DNA from: Cloacibacterium normanense
GTDB taxonomy: Bacteria; Bacteroidota; Bacteroidia; Flavobacteriales; Weeksellaceae
DNA: 64,000 nucleotides
Assembly (NCBI RefSeq): GCF_003860565.1
Contig: NZ_CP034157.1
Span: forward strand, 434,001-498,000
Reading direction: 5' to 3'
The translations under genes were made by a program, and so were the position numbers. Below are positions 1 to 8,751 of the stretch, piece by piece (positions within the stretch are counted from its first letter, which is position 1; each line of letters starts with the position of its first letter). The notes beneath the pieces are model-generated. The model did no database searches. It was not told the origin of the DNA and worked only from the letters and a program-made list of their open reading frames with translations.

Positions 1-516
1 GTGAATTTTTACGGGTAGTTTTGTTTTTTCTATCATTTTTTTGATAATGGCTAATTGCTGGTAATCTTTTTCGCCAAAGTAAGCATTGTGGGGTTGTACT
101 TGTCTGAAAAGTTCTTCTACGATGGTTCCTACTCCGTCAAAATGACCTGGTCTGTATTTGCCTTCCATTTCGTTTTCGAGTCCGTCAAAATCATATTTTT
201 TGCTGTTTAGTCCATCTGGATACATTTCTTCTACATTGGGAACGTAGACTGCATCTACACCTGCTTTTTCTAAAAGTTCTAAGTCTTTTTCTAAGGTTTT
301 CGGGTACTTTTGAAAATCATCAGGATTGTTAAACTGGGTAGGGTTTACAAAAATGGAAGAAATAACCTCGTCGTTTTCTTTTTTAGCAGCTTTGTAAAGA
401 GAAAGGTGACCTCGGTGAAGTGCGCCCATTGTTGGGGCAAATCCTATCTTTTTACCCATTTCTCTCTGTCTTTCAACATAATCAATCAGTGTTTTTTTGC
501 TTTTCAGAACTTTCAT
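1..516 (-). CDS. panC: Pantothenate synthetase PanC, N-terminal part (runs off the left edge)
   Basis: PanC joins pantoate and beta-alanine using ATP to make pantothenate, the last step of cytoplasmic vitamin B5 synthesis. The 172 codons present begin MKVLKSKKTLIDYVE at an ATG on the minus strand at 516. They include the nucleotide-binding segment GFAPTMGALHRGHLSL, with the HxGH-like motif of this adenylyl-transferring family, then SSIFVNPTQFN and the substrate-binding run GKYRPGHFDGV. The frame stays open to base 1, so about 110 C-terminal residues of the usual 280 lie outside the window. It diverges from the glycogen-synthase-like gene. Identification is confident from these family motifs. 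Confidence 0.95.
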   Translation of the reverse strand, partial: MKVLKSKKTLIDYVERQREMGKKIGFAPTMGALHRGHLSLYKAAKKENDEVISSIFVNPTQFNNPDDFQKYPKTLEKDLELLEKAGVDAVYVPNVEEMYPDGLNSKKYDFDGLENEMEGKYRPGHFDGVGTIVEELFRQVQPHNAYFGEKDYQQLAIIKKMIEKTKLPVKIH

Positions 517-581
517 AAAAATTGTATTTAGGGTAAAGTTATAAAAAATTGTTAATTAAAAGAAATTCGGTTATTTTTTTG

Positions 582-589
582 TATTTTTG
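582..589 (+). promoter_or_regulatory. -7 promoter element (TATTTTTG) for the glgA-like/DUF4270/glmS genes
   Basis: TATTTTTG matches the Bacteroidota -7 consensus TAnnTTTG and lies about 40 nt before the ATG at 629. I see no TTG at the preferred 19-20 nt upstream, so this is a partial promoter match. Confidence 0.5.
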
Positions 590-628
590 CATAATTAACC
601 GTCTTTGTATAGAGAAGAAAAAAATATT

Positions 629-1399
629 ATGCCGAATCAAAAGATTTTATACGTCACCACAGAGATGTTTCCATATCAGGAAGATAGTAATATGGCGATG
701 ATGGTGAACAAGATGGCACTGAAGATGCACCAAGAAGGCAATGACGTAAGAGTTTTTATGCCGAGATTTGGATTTATCAGCGAGAGAAAGTTTCAGTTGC
801 ATGAAGTGATTAGATTATCTGGGATGAATATCATTATCAATGATTTAGACCAGCCGTTAATCATAAAAGTAGCTTCTTTGCCAGGAGAAAGATTGCAGGT
901 TTATTTCATAGATAATGAAGAGTATTTCAAGAGAAAACAATATTATCAGGATGAAGATAATCAACCGTTTGAAGATAATGATGAACGAGCAATTTTCTTT
1001 GCGAGAGGTGTGATAGAAACCATTAAAAAACTGAATTGGGTTCCAGATATTATCCATTTTAATGGATGGATGGCGTCATTTATCCCGATTTACCTTAAAA
1101 ATTACTATAAGACAGATTCTTATTTTAACGATACTCAACTTGTACTTTCTGTGTACAATGAAAAAGATTTATCTCTAGGTGACAATATTACTGAAAAATT
1201 AAAGTTTGATAATATTGAAAACCTTAAAGCATTAGAAGAGCCTACCATCCAAAGTTTTGTAATAGAAAGCATGAATTTGGTAGATACTATTGTAAAAGGA
1301 GATGAATTTTTAGAAGAAAAACTAGACAAAGCCTTTGAAGAATCTAAAACACCTAAAAACGAATATGTAGACGGCGGTTCTATAAGCGAAATTTACTAA
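629..1399 (+). CDS. Glycogen/starch synthase N-terminal domain-like protein (short)
   Basis: This 256-residue protein resembles the N-terminal Rossmann half of GT5 glycogen synthase (MPNQKILYVTTEMFPY at the start; later DIIHFNGWMASFIPIYLKNY). A full glycogen synthase has about 470 residues. Here the C-terminal nucleotide-sugar half is absent and the usual KxGGLADV loop is replaced by QEDSNMAMMVNKMA, so catalysis on its own is doubtful. An in-frame TTG at 605 would add eight residues, but ATG 629 gives the family-like start and is preferred. It is followed after 25 bp by the DUF4270 gene and then glmS, suggesting one transcript. The reference fold is reasonably sure; the function is unknown. 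Confidence 0.75.
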   Translation: MPNQKILYVTTEMFPYQEDSNMAMMVNKMALKMHQEGNDVRVFMPRFGFISERKFQLHEVIRLSGMNIIINDLDQPLIIKVASLPGERLQVYFIDNEEYFKRKQYYQDEDNQPFEDNDERAIFFARGVIETIKKLNWVPDIIHFNGWMASFIPIYLKNYYKTDSYFNDTQLVLSVYNEKDLSLGDNITEKLKFDNIENLKALEEPTIQSFVIESMNLVDTIVKGDEFLEEKLDKAFEESKTPKNEYVDGGSISEIY

Positions 1400-1424
1400 T
1401 CACAAATCACATATAATTACTTAA

Positions 1425-2987
1425 ATGATAAAAGAAATTCAGAATATCTTTAGGCTATTTTTTATTTTATTTTCGGGAGCTGCTATTACAGTAGCTTGTG
1501 AATCTGAGCCAGACGAATTAGGAATGCAATTTTTCCAAAACGGAACCGCTCAAGGAACAGAAGAAAGTTTCGATGTAGTAGCCTATAATGTTTATAATAA
1601 TGATGCGCTAGAAGCAGATAATGATAAACTTTCAGAAGCTACTTTAGGTGCTTTTGATGAGCCTAATTTTGGGATGCAGAAATCATCGTATGTTACCCAA
1701 GTAAGATTATCTTCTTATGATCCAGATTTTGGAGCAAATGCTGTAGTAGATTCTGTAGTTTTACAGATGAAACCTCTTTACCAAACAGCAACCGATTCTG
1801 TGGTGACTAAAACTTATGAAGATTACATACACCCAGATAATATCGCTGCAAAAAAAGTAGTAACAAGTTATCCTATTAAAAAATACGGAAAAGCGAAAAG
1901 AAATTTTACCATCAACGTACATGAAGTTACCGATTTCTTATATTCTACAGAAACCAATTTTTATTCTAATCAACAAGTCAATACAGGAACTTTATTAGGA
2001 ACCAAATCATTTGACGGATTCATTAGATCTATTAAAATTACTAAAGACTCTGATAATTCTGAATTATTCAGTAGAGATGCAGGATTAAGAATACCTTTAG
2101 ATAAAGAATTTTTTCAATCTAAAATTATTGATAAAAAAGGGTCTTTTGAACTAAAAGATGTTGCAAGTTTTATTAGATATTTTAGAGGTTTAAAGCTTTC
2201 TGTTGTAGAAAATGATGGATATATTTTTAGTTTTAATCCTAATGAATTATCTGCTATTATCTATTATAAATATGATAAAACAGAGAATAGTACTACTACA
2301 AGAACTCAAGGAAATTACACCCTAGATTTAGGTTCATCTAATGTACATTTTAATCAAATTCAGTATAACAGAAGCAATACATTTGTTAATCACGTACCAA
2401 GTACTCCTAATACAAGTGGAGATGCTAAACTTTTCTTACAAGGAATGGGCGGTCCAGGTGCTGAAGTAGTTATTCCTGATGCCATTATTGCTAAGCTTAA
2501 AAATTTATATAAAAACGAAAAAGCAGGCTTACTTTCTGCTAAAATAAGATTGTATTCAGACGAAGTTTTATGGAATAATTCTTATGCTAAACCAGAAACG
2601 TTTGCTACTTTAGTAAAAACCATAGGTACAGATAATACGACTACATTTTCGTTTTTCCCAGATAAAGATATCTTTGCTTTTTCTGGAGTTTACAAAATGG
2701 TTAACGCAGTAGATTTAAATAAAAATCCTGCCTATTATGATATTGGTATTACTCAGTTTATTAAAAATATAGTAGAAAAAGAAGAAGCAAATAAACCAAT
2801 TACTATCAATGTAGGTAGTTTCCAAACTTCATCTACTACTGGAGGGTTATTAGGAACAGATTATACGACTAAAGCGTATGCTCCTCAAAGAATTGTTTTA
2901 GTTGGAACAGATCCTAGCTTAGACGCTAACCCAAATCCTAGTAATACCAAATATGCTCAATTAAAAGTAATTTACTCAAAAAAATAA
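1425..2987 (+). CDS. DUF4270 family lipoprotein
   Basis: A 520-residue predicted lipoprotein. The N-terminus has a hydrophobic stretch (residues 10-24) ending in ITVAC, a lipobox with the lipidated Cys at 25, so the mature protein should be anchored to the outer membrane or exported. The rest is rich in Ser, Thr, Asn and beta-strand-like segments, with recurring phrases such as SLGSSNVHFNQI and VVIPDAIIAKLKNL, as expected for DUF4270 proteins. It lies between the glycogen-synthase-like gene and glmS (7 bp gap), an order that I recall as conserved in related Flavobacteriia. No enzymatic motif is visible; a role in the envelope is inferred from the lipobox only. Confidence 0.8.
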   Translation: MIKEIQNIFRLFFILFSGAAITVACESEPDELGMQFFQNGTAQGTEESFDVVAYNVYNNDALEADNDKLSEATLGAFDEPNFGMQKSSYVTQVRLSSYDPDFGANAVVDSVVLQMKPLYQTATDSVVTKTYEDYIHPDNIAAKKVVTSYPIKKYGKAKRNFTINVHEVTDFLYSTETNFYSNQQVNTGTLLGTKSFDGFIRSIKITKDSDNSELFSRDAGLRIPLDKEFFQSKIIDKKGSFELKDVASFIRYFRGLKLSVVENDGYIFSFNPNELSAIIYYKYDKTENSTTTRTQGNYTLDLGSSNVHFNQIQYNRSNTFVNHVPSTPNTSGDAKLFLQGMGGPGAEVVIPDAIIAKLKNLYKNEKAGLLSAKIRLYSDEVLWNNSYAKPETFATLVKTIGTDNTTTFSFFPDKDIFAFSGVYKMVNAVDLNKNPAYYDIGITQFIKNIVEKEEANKPITINVGSFQTSSTTGGLLGTDYTTKAYAPQRIVLVGTDPSLDANPNPSNTKYAQLKVIYSKK

Positions 2988-2994
2988 TATAACT

Positions 2995-4845
2995 ATGTGC
3001 GGAATTGTAGGTTATACAGGTTTTCAAGATGCTTATGATATTGTTATCAACGGCTTGAGAAGATTAGAATATAGAGGTTATGACAGTGCAGGAATTGTAC
3101 TTGAAGATAAAAATAATAATTTTGAGGTTAAGAAAACTAAAGGGAAAGTTTCTGATTTAGTTGACATTTCTGAAAACTTAAAAGGAACTTCTCATATTGG
3201 GATGGGACATACAAGATGGGCTACTCACGGAGTTCCAAGCGATAGAAATTCCCACCCACATGTTTCTAACGATGGCAAAATTGCTCTTGTGCATAATGGT
3301 ATTATCGAAAATTATGATACGATTAAGACCATGCTTATAGGCAAAGGTTTTACTTTTTTATCTGAAACCGATACAGAAGTTCTAGTTAATCTAATTCAAT
3401 ATATTTTAGATGCTCAAAATGTAGATTTTCCACAAGCAGTAAGATATGCTCTAAACGAAGTTTATGGAGCGTATGCAATTACCGTGATGCATCAGGACTA
3501 TCCAGGTGTTTTAGTTGTAGGAAGATTAGGTTCACCATTAGCAATTGGTTTAGGAGATAAAGAATATTTTATTGCTTCAGATGCATCACCATTTGTAGAA
3601 TTTACAAAAGAAGCAGTATATCTAGAAGATGGACATATGGCTACCATTTCTTTAGAAAAAGGAGTAGATATTAGAAGCATCAAAGAAAATGAAAAAATAG
3701 AACCAGCAATTCAAGAGCTTAAAGTAAGCTTAGAGCAAATAGAAAAAGGTGGTTATGAGCATTTCATGTTAAAAGAAATTTTCGAACAGCCAAAATCTAT
3801 TCAAGATACATTAAGAGGTAGATTACTCGTAAATGAAGGCATTATAAAAATGGCTGGAATTTGGGATCACCTTGATAGAATTAATAAAGCAGAAAGAATC
3901 ATCATCATTGCGTGTGGAACATCTTGGCATGCTGGTTTAATCGGAGAATATCTTATTGAAGAATTTGCAAGAATTCCTGTAGAAGTAGAATATGCTTCAG
4001 AATTTAGATACAGAAATCCCATCATTACCGAAAAAGATATCGTTGTAGCCATTTCTCAATCAGGAGAAACCGCAGACTCTATGGCAGCGATTAAATTGGC
4101 TAAAGAAAAAGGAGCATTCATCTATGGAATTTGTAATGTAGTAGATTCATCTATTGCAAGATTCTCAGATGCTGGTTCTTATACTCATGCTGGTCCAGAA
4201 ATTGGAGTGGCTTCTACCAAAGCATTTACGGCTCAATTAACTATTTTATCACTTATCGCCCTTAAATTAGGCAAGCATAATGGTAATCTAAGTAATGCTG
4301 AATTCATGAGACTCATCACAGAGTTAGACAATATTCCTAAAAAAGTAGAAGAGGTTCTAAAATCTACACATGATTATGTGAAAGAAATTGCGCATGATTT
4401 TGTTAATTCTACTAATTTCTTATACTTAGGTAGAGGATTTAATTTCCCTGCAGCATTAGAAGGAGCACTTAAATTGAAAGAGATTTCTTATATCCATGCA
4501 GAAGGTTATCCAGCAGCAGAAATGAAACACGGACCTATCGCTTTAATAGACGAAAATATGCCAATTGTAATCATTGCTCCTAAAAAAGGTCATTATGATA
4601 AAATTGTAAGTAACGTTCAAGAAATTAAAGCAAGAAAAGGTAAGGTAATCGCTGTAGTAAATTACGGAGATGAGCAAGTTGCTTCTATGGCAGATTATGT
4701 AATAGAAATTCCAGAAACTTCAGAATGTTTCTCGCCAATAGTAGCATCTATTCCGTTGCAATTATTAGCTTACTACATTGCGGTTTACAGAGGTGCCAAT
4801 GTAGACCAACCAAGAAATCTTGCGAAATCTGTAACAGTAGAATAA
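2995..4845 (+). CDS. glmS: Glutamine-fructose-6-phosphate aminotransferase (isomerizing)
   Basis: GlmS makes glucosamine-6-phosphate from fructose-6-phosphate and glutamine, the entry step to UDP-GlcNAc for peptidoglycan and LPS. The 616 residues match the family length. The start MCGIVGYTG supplies the N-terminal Cys nucleophile of the class II glutaminase domain, with GHTRWATHG and HNGIIENY following. Two SIS sugar isomerase domains follow; the first contains IIIACGTSWHAGL and AISQSGETADSM, and the C-terminal end has LAKSVTVE. I see no glmS ribozyme upstream, only a 7-bp gap to DUF4270. The gene probably ends the transcript that begins with the glycogen-synthase-like gene. Confidence 0.97.
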   Translation: MCGIVGYTGFQDAYDIVINGLRRLEYRGYDSAGIVLEDKNNNFEVKKTKGKVSDLVDISENLKGTSHIGMGHTRWATHGVPSDRNSHPHVSNDGKIALVHNGIIENYDTIKTMLIGKGFTFLSETDTEVLVNLIQYILDAQNVDFPQAVRYALNEVYGAYAITVMHQDYPGVLVVGRLGSPLAIGLGDKEYFIASDASPFVEFTKEAVYLEDGHMATISLEKGVDIRSIKENEKIEPAIQELKVSLEQIEKGGYEHFMLKEIFEQPKSIQDTLRGRLLVNEGIIKMAGIWDHLDRINKAERIIIIACGTSWHAGLIGEYLIEEFARIPVEVEYASEFRYRNPIITEKDIVVAISQSGETADSMAAIKLAKEKGAFIYGICNVVDSSIARFSDAGSYTHAGPEIGVASTKAFTAQLTILSLIALKLGKHNGNLSNAEFMRLITELDNIPKKVEEVLKSTHDYVKEIAHDFVNSTNFLYLGRGFNFPAALEGALKLKEISYIHAEGYPAAEMKHGPIALIDENMPIVIIAPKKGHYDKIVSNVQEIKARKGKVIAVVNYGDEQVASMADYVIEIPETSECFSPIVASIPLQLLAYYIAVYRGANVDQPRNLAKSVTVE

Positions 4846-4903
4846 ATTTTAATCAGATACAAAATATTTTACTTTAATTCTCGTTTAAAAAAAATCTTAA
4901 AGA

Positions 4904-4934
4904 TTTGTTAAAAAAAAAATTAATTATATATTTA
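4904..4934 (+). promoter_or_regulatory. Candidate gldKLMN promoter (-33 TTTG, -7 TATATTTA)
   Basis: TTTG at 4904-4907 and TATATTTA at 4927-4934 are 19 nt apart, the Bacteroidota -33/-7 arrangement with one mismatch in the last base of the -7 element. It sits in the 112-bp gap before gldK, so the motor operon likely has its own start. Confidence 0.5.
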
Positions 4935-4957
4935 CCGCTTTAAACTATAATAGTATA

Positions 4958-6367
4958 ATGAAAAGAATGTTTCTTTTGATGCTTGCAGCATCTTTTGTGG
5001 TTTCATGTTCTAAAGGTGGAGGAAGAGCAAGCTCTGGAAAACCAGACTCTAGAGGAGAATTGGTGCCAAAAGAAAGTAAAAAATCTTTCGAGGCTCAAAG
5101 ACCTTACGGTATGGTGGCCATTCCTGGTGGTTCTTTCGTAATGGGGCAGGCTGATGCAGACTTTACCGCAACACCAGAAAAAGCTCCTCTGAAAACCGTT
5201 ACCGTTTCTTCATTTTTTATGGACGAAACAGAGGTAACCAATTCAGAATACAGACTCTTCGTAAACTATGTAAGAGACTCTATTGCAAGAACATTATTAG
5301 CAGAAGCTGCAGGTGATGATACCAATGAAGATGGAATAGGGAGATATGCTTTTTTAGCTAAAAAAGCGGGTGATGATGCAAACGCATATCAAAAATATTT
5401 AGAAGCTCAAGGTGATAGAGACGGGTACAATGATTCTAGAAAATTAGATTGGAGAGTGCCATTATACTGGAAAACTGGTCAATATCCTGACGAAAAATAT
5501 GCAGAAGTAATGGAATCTCTTTACTTACCACCAGCTAAAAGAATTAACAACGAAAGACTTCTCGATACTCAGAAATTAAAATATTCTTACGAGTGGGAAG
5601 ATATAGCAACTGCGGTAAAAGATAAAACAAGAAGTGCAAGCTATCTTAAAAAAGAAAGCATTGCTGTTTATCCAGATACAACAGTTTGGGTTAAAGATTT
5701 CAACTATGCATATAACGAACCTTTATTTGATAGATATTTTTGGCATAGAGCTTATAAAGATTATCCAGTAGTAGGAGTAACTTGGGATCAAGCAAGAGCT
5801 TTTTGTGATTATAAAACGAAAGCAAAAAGAGACTACGTAAAATCTGGTAAAAAAAGAGGAGACAATCCTATGAAATTTAGACTTCCAACAGAAGCAGAAT
5901 GGGAATACGCAGCAAGAGGTGGTCTAGAAAATGCAACTTATCCTTGGGGTGGTCCTTATCTTACAGATGATAGAGGTTGTTATTTAGCAAACTTTAAACC
6001 GAAAAGAGGTAATTACATAGAAGATGAAAAGAAAGGGACTTATCCATATACAGCTCCAGTAAAAAGATTCCATAGAAATGGTTTTGGTCTATATGACATG
6101 GCTGGAAACGTTGCAGAATGGACGGAGTCTCCTTACAGCAACTCTACTTATCAATTCTCGTCAACTTTAAATCCTTACTTATCAAACCAAGCCTACAGAG
6201 AACTTAAAAAATCTGTAAGAGGAGGTTCTTGGAAAGATGTAGGTTACTTATTAATGACAGGCTATAGAGACTGGGAAAGAAAAGATTCTGCAAGAAGTTA
6301 TATTGGTTTTAGAACTATTCAAGACGTTCCTGCAGGAACAGCTAGATTGAGAAGATCAAGCAAATAA
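4958..6367 (+). CDS. gldK: Gliding motility/T9SS outer-membrane lipoprotein GldK
   Basis: GldK (PorK) is a lipoprotein that with GldN forms the periplasmic ring under the outer membrane in the type IX secretion and gliding machinery. Residues 1-17 (MKRMFLLMLAASFVVSC) are a lipoprotein signal with Cys17. The body has the formylglycine-generating-enzyme/SUMF1 fold: MVAIPGGSFVMGQ near residue 51, FFMDETEVTNSEYRLF, FRLPTEAEWEYAARGG, YDMAGNVAEWTES and SVRGGSWKD. The copper-binding Cys pair of true formylglycine enzymes is not evident, as expected for GldK. Length 469 fits the family. It is first in gldK-L-M-N and has its own candidate promoter. Confidence 0.96.
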   Translation: MKRMFLLMLAASFVVSCSKGGGRASSGKPDSRGELVPKESKKSFEAQRPYGMVAIPGGSFVMGQADADFTATPEKAPLKTVTVSSFFMDETEVTNSEYRLFVNYVRDSIARTLLAEAAGDDTNEDGIGRYAFLAKKAGDDANAYQKYLEAQGDRDGYNDSRKLDWRVPLYWKTGQYPDEKYAEVMESLYLPPAKRINNERLLDTQKLKYSYEWEDIATAVKDKTRSASYLKKESIAVYPDTTVWVKDFNYAYNEPLFDRYFWHRAYKDYPVVGVTWDQARAFCDYKTKAKRDYVKSGKKRGDNPMKFRLPTEAEWEYAARGGLENATYPWGGPYLTDDRGCYLANFKPKRGNYIEDEKKGTYPYTAPVKRFHRNGFGLYDMAGNVAEWTESPYSNSTYQFSSTLNPYLSNQAYRELKKSVRGGSWKDVGYLLMTGYRDWERKDSARSYIGFRTIQDVPAGTARLRRSSK

Positions 6368-6410
6368 AAAGTAAAAATTAAATTATCAAAAACTATTAAA
6401 AATCAAAGGT

Positions 6411-7097
6411 ATGATTGGGAATCCGTTTAAAACTAAAGACACAACTTTAAATTTTATTTATTCAGCAGGTGCTGCTGTAGTAATCTTAGGAGCATTATTT
6501 AAGTTAAATCACTGGAATATTGGGCCATTAACTGGTACTTGGATTCTAGCAATCGGGTTAGGTGTAGAAGCTTTAATTTTCTTAATCTTCGCATTTGATG
6601 CACCAAAAGAAGAAGCTTCATATGCTTGGGAAAATGTTTATCCAGAATTATTAGATGCAGATGCTCAGCCAAAAGCTAGAAAAGTAGCTGCAGTAGAAAC
6701 TTCTGACTTAGACGTTACCTTGTCAAATAAATTAGATAAAATGTTAGCTGATGCTAAACTAGATGTAGAATTATTCGAAAGACTAAAAACAGGAATTGAT
6801 AAATTTTCTAGTTCTGTAGAGCAAATTAATTCTACGGTAGATGTATCACAAGCTACTACTAAATATAATGACCAATTGACTTTGGCTGCTAGTCACTTAG
6901 AAAGCATGAATGCATTATATGCACTACAATTAGAGCATGGTAAAGCACAAAGCGAAATGAGCAAAAAGTATGTAGAAGATATCCAAAAATCTGCAGACCA
7001 ATCTCAGAAATTTAATGAAGAATTAGCAGGTCTTACATCTAATTTAAATAATCTTAATAGAGTTTACGGAGGTATGCTTTCTGCAATGAAAGCTTAA
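6411..7097 (+). CDS. gldL: Gliding motility/T9SS inner-membrane motor protein GldL
   Basis: GldL (228 residues) is the inner-membrane part of the proton-driven motor that, with GldM, powers type IX secretion and gliding. It has a short cytoplasmic start, two transmembrane helices (about residues 14-33 and 42-62) and a long cytoplasmic helical domain likely to form a coiled coil (about 95-225). The membrane glutamate essential in family members is present as Glu53 in GLGVEALIFLIF. Lys31 and His34 lie in the periplasmic turn. It is the second gene of the operon, 43 bp after gldK and 49 bp before gldM. Confidence 0.95.
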   Translation: MIGNPFKTKDTTLNFIYSAGAAVVILGALFKLNHWNIGPLTGTWILAIGLGVEALIFLIFAFDAPKEEASYAWENVYPELLDADAQPKARKVAAVETSDLDVTLSNKLDKMLADAKLDVELFERLKTGIDKFSSSVEQINSTVDVSQATTKYNDQLTLAASHLESMNALYALQLEHGKAQSEMSKKYVEDIQKSADQSQKFNEELAGLTSNLNNLNRVYGGMLSAMKA

Positions 7098-7146
7098 TTT
7101 TCTTTCAATATTTTAATCAATAAAAATTTAAAAAAAAAGAATTAAA

Positions 7147-8715
7147 ATGGCTAAAGGAAAACAAACACCTCGTCAGAAAATGATTAACTTGATGTATCTG
7201 GTTTTCATTGCGATGCTTGCAATGCAGATAGACCAAGAAATCATTAGATCATTTCAAGATACCAATCAATCTCTTACCGATTCTAGAACATTAGCAGAGA
7301 AAAAGAACGATATTTTTGAATTAACCCTTAAACAAAAAGCTGATAATTCACCAGAAACCTTTGGTTTGGCAAGTCAACAATACCAAGGAATGAAGAAAAA
7401 TGCTGATGACTTAGTTGGTTTTATTGAAACAATAAAAGGACAATTAAAAACAGAAGCAGGTTTTGATGCTAACAAAAATGTAGAAGATAATTTTTCTTCT
7501 CTAAATAATACAGACGCTGTAACTAAAAAGTTCTTTAAGGGAGGAGATGCAGAGTTACCATCTAAAAATTCTGAAGAATTAAAAAATAAAATGGCTGCGC
7601 TTCAAAGCTATATCATTCAGAATTTTGGAAACAATAAAGATTTAGTTTCTGTAGTAGAGAGAGCTAAAAAAAGACTATCAACTGATGATGCTCCATACAA
7701 AAAACAGGGTAAAAACTGGTTACAGTATAAATTTTATAATCAGCCTTTAATTGCTGCTCTTTCTAATTTAGAGGTAATTCAGTCAGAAGCAAGAAACTTA
7801 CAGTCAGATGCTCTTTCTTTAATGTTAAGAGAAAAAGTAGACGCAGATATTAAGTTTGATGCATTCGAAGCGGTAGTTGCTGCTCCAGATGTAATTATTC
7901 AAGGAGAACCAGCAGAAGCAAAAGTATTCATTGGTACTTATGATAGCAATTTACCAGGATTTGGTGTTGCTGGTGCAGATAGAACAGAAAACGGAATTGG
8001 TTATAAATCATTAGTTTCTTCTACTCCTGGTGAATATACTTTCAATGGTGTAGTTTCATTTAATGATGCTAATGGTAAAAAATTAGAATACAAATTCTCT
8101 CATCCATATAGAGTAGTTCCAGGTGCTAAAGAAGTAGCCTTCGAAAGTGGAGCTTTATTATCTGCTGATAAAATGAACGTTTTATACCGTGGTGTTCAGA
8201 ACCCAATTTCTGGTTCTATCCTTGGTGCTGATAATAGCCAAACTACACTTACTGCAACTGGCGGAACAGTTACTAAAAAAGGTGGTGGATCTTGGATCAT
8301 TACTCCAGGTTCAGGTAATACTACTACATTAACCATTTCAGGAAAAGGACCAAAAGGACAAACAATTTCTCAGAAATTTGAGTTCAGAATTAAAAATGTT
8401 CCAGCTCCTCAAGGACAAATTAGAGGTGAAAACGAGGTTACAATGCCAGCAACTTCTATTGCTAATCAAACAGTAGGTGCTGCTATCCCAGATTTCGATT
8501 TCCCTGTGTCATTCCAAGTAACAGGATTTAAATTTAAAGTTCCAGGAAAAGCTGCGATGTTTGTAAATGGTAACTCATTAAGCTCTGTAGCAGGTCTTAC
8601 TAAGAACTTAAGATCAGGAGATATTTGTTACATTGCAGGTATTCAAGCAACTGCAACTGGTTTAGGAGGTCAAACGCTGAAAAAAATCAGTCCAGTTGTA
8701 ATAAATGTTCAATAA
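7147..8715 (+). CDS. gldM: Gliding motility/T9SS motor protein GldM
   Basis: GldM (522 residues) spans the periplasm and couples the GldL motor to the GldK/GldN ring. The start MAKGKQTPRQKMINLMYLV is typical; Arg9 corresponds to the conserved Arg thought to pair with the GldL membrane Glu. One transmembrane helix covers about residues 12-28. A large periplasmic part follows: a helical D1 domain to about residue 225, then beta-sandwich domains rich in Gly/Thr (for example residues 340-420). Length and order in gldKLMN are standard. No anomalies are seen. Confidence 0.96.
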   Translation: MAKGKQTPRQKMINLMYLVFIAMLAMQIDQEIIRSFQDTNQSLTDSRTLAEKKNDIFELTLKQKADNSPETFGLASQQYQGMKKNADDLVGFIETIKGQLKTEAGFDANKNVEDNFSSLNNTDAVTKKFFKGGDAELPSKNSEELKNKMAALQSYIIQNFGNNKDLVSVVERAKKRLSTDDAPYKKQGKNWLQYKFYNQPLIAALSNLEVIQSEARNLQSDALSLMLREKVDADIKFDAFEAVVAAPDVIIQGEPAEAKVFIGTYDSNLPGFGVAGADRTENGIGYKSLVSSTPGEYTFNGVVSFNDANGKKLEYKFSHPYRVVPGAKEVAFESGALLSADKMNVLYRGVQNPISGSILGADNSQTTLTATGGTVTKKGGGSWIITPGSGNTTTLTISGKGPKGQTISQKFEFRIKNVPAPQGQIRGENEVTMPATSIANQTVGAAIPDFDFPVSFQVTGFKFKVPGKAAMFVNGNSLSSVAGLTKNLRSGDICYIAGIQATATGLGGQTLKKISPVVINVQ

Positions 8716-8751
8716 TTTAGTTATTAAGAATATACATATCATATCATTAAA

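Noticed and set aside
2900-2995. glmS ribozyme or riboswitch upstream of glmS
   Set aside because: The gap to the preceding gene is 7 bp and no conserved ribozyme core is visible.
5900-6330. GldK read as a sulfatase-activating formylglycine enzyme
   Set aside because: The fold is shared, but the lipoprotein signal and the gldLMN neighbours identify it as GldK.
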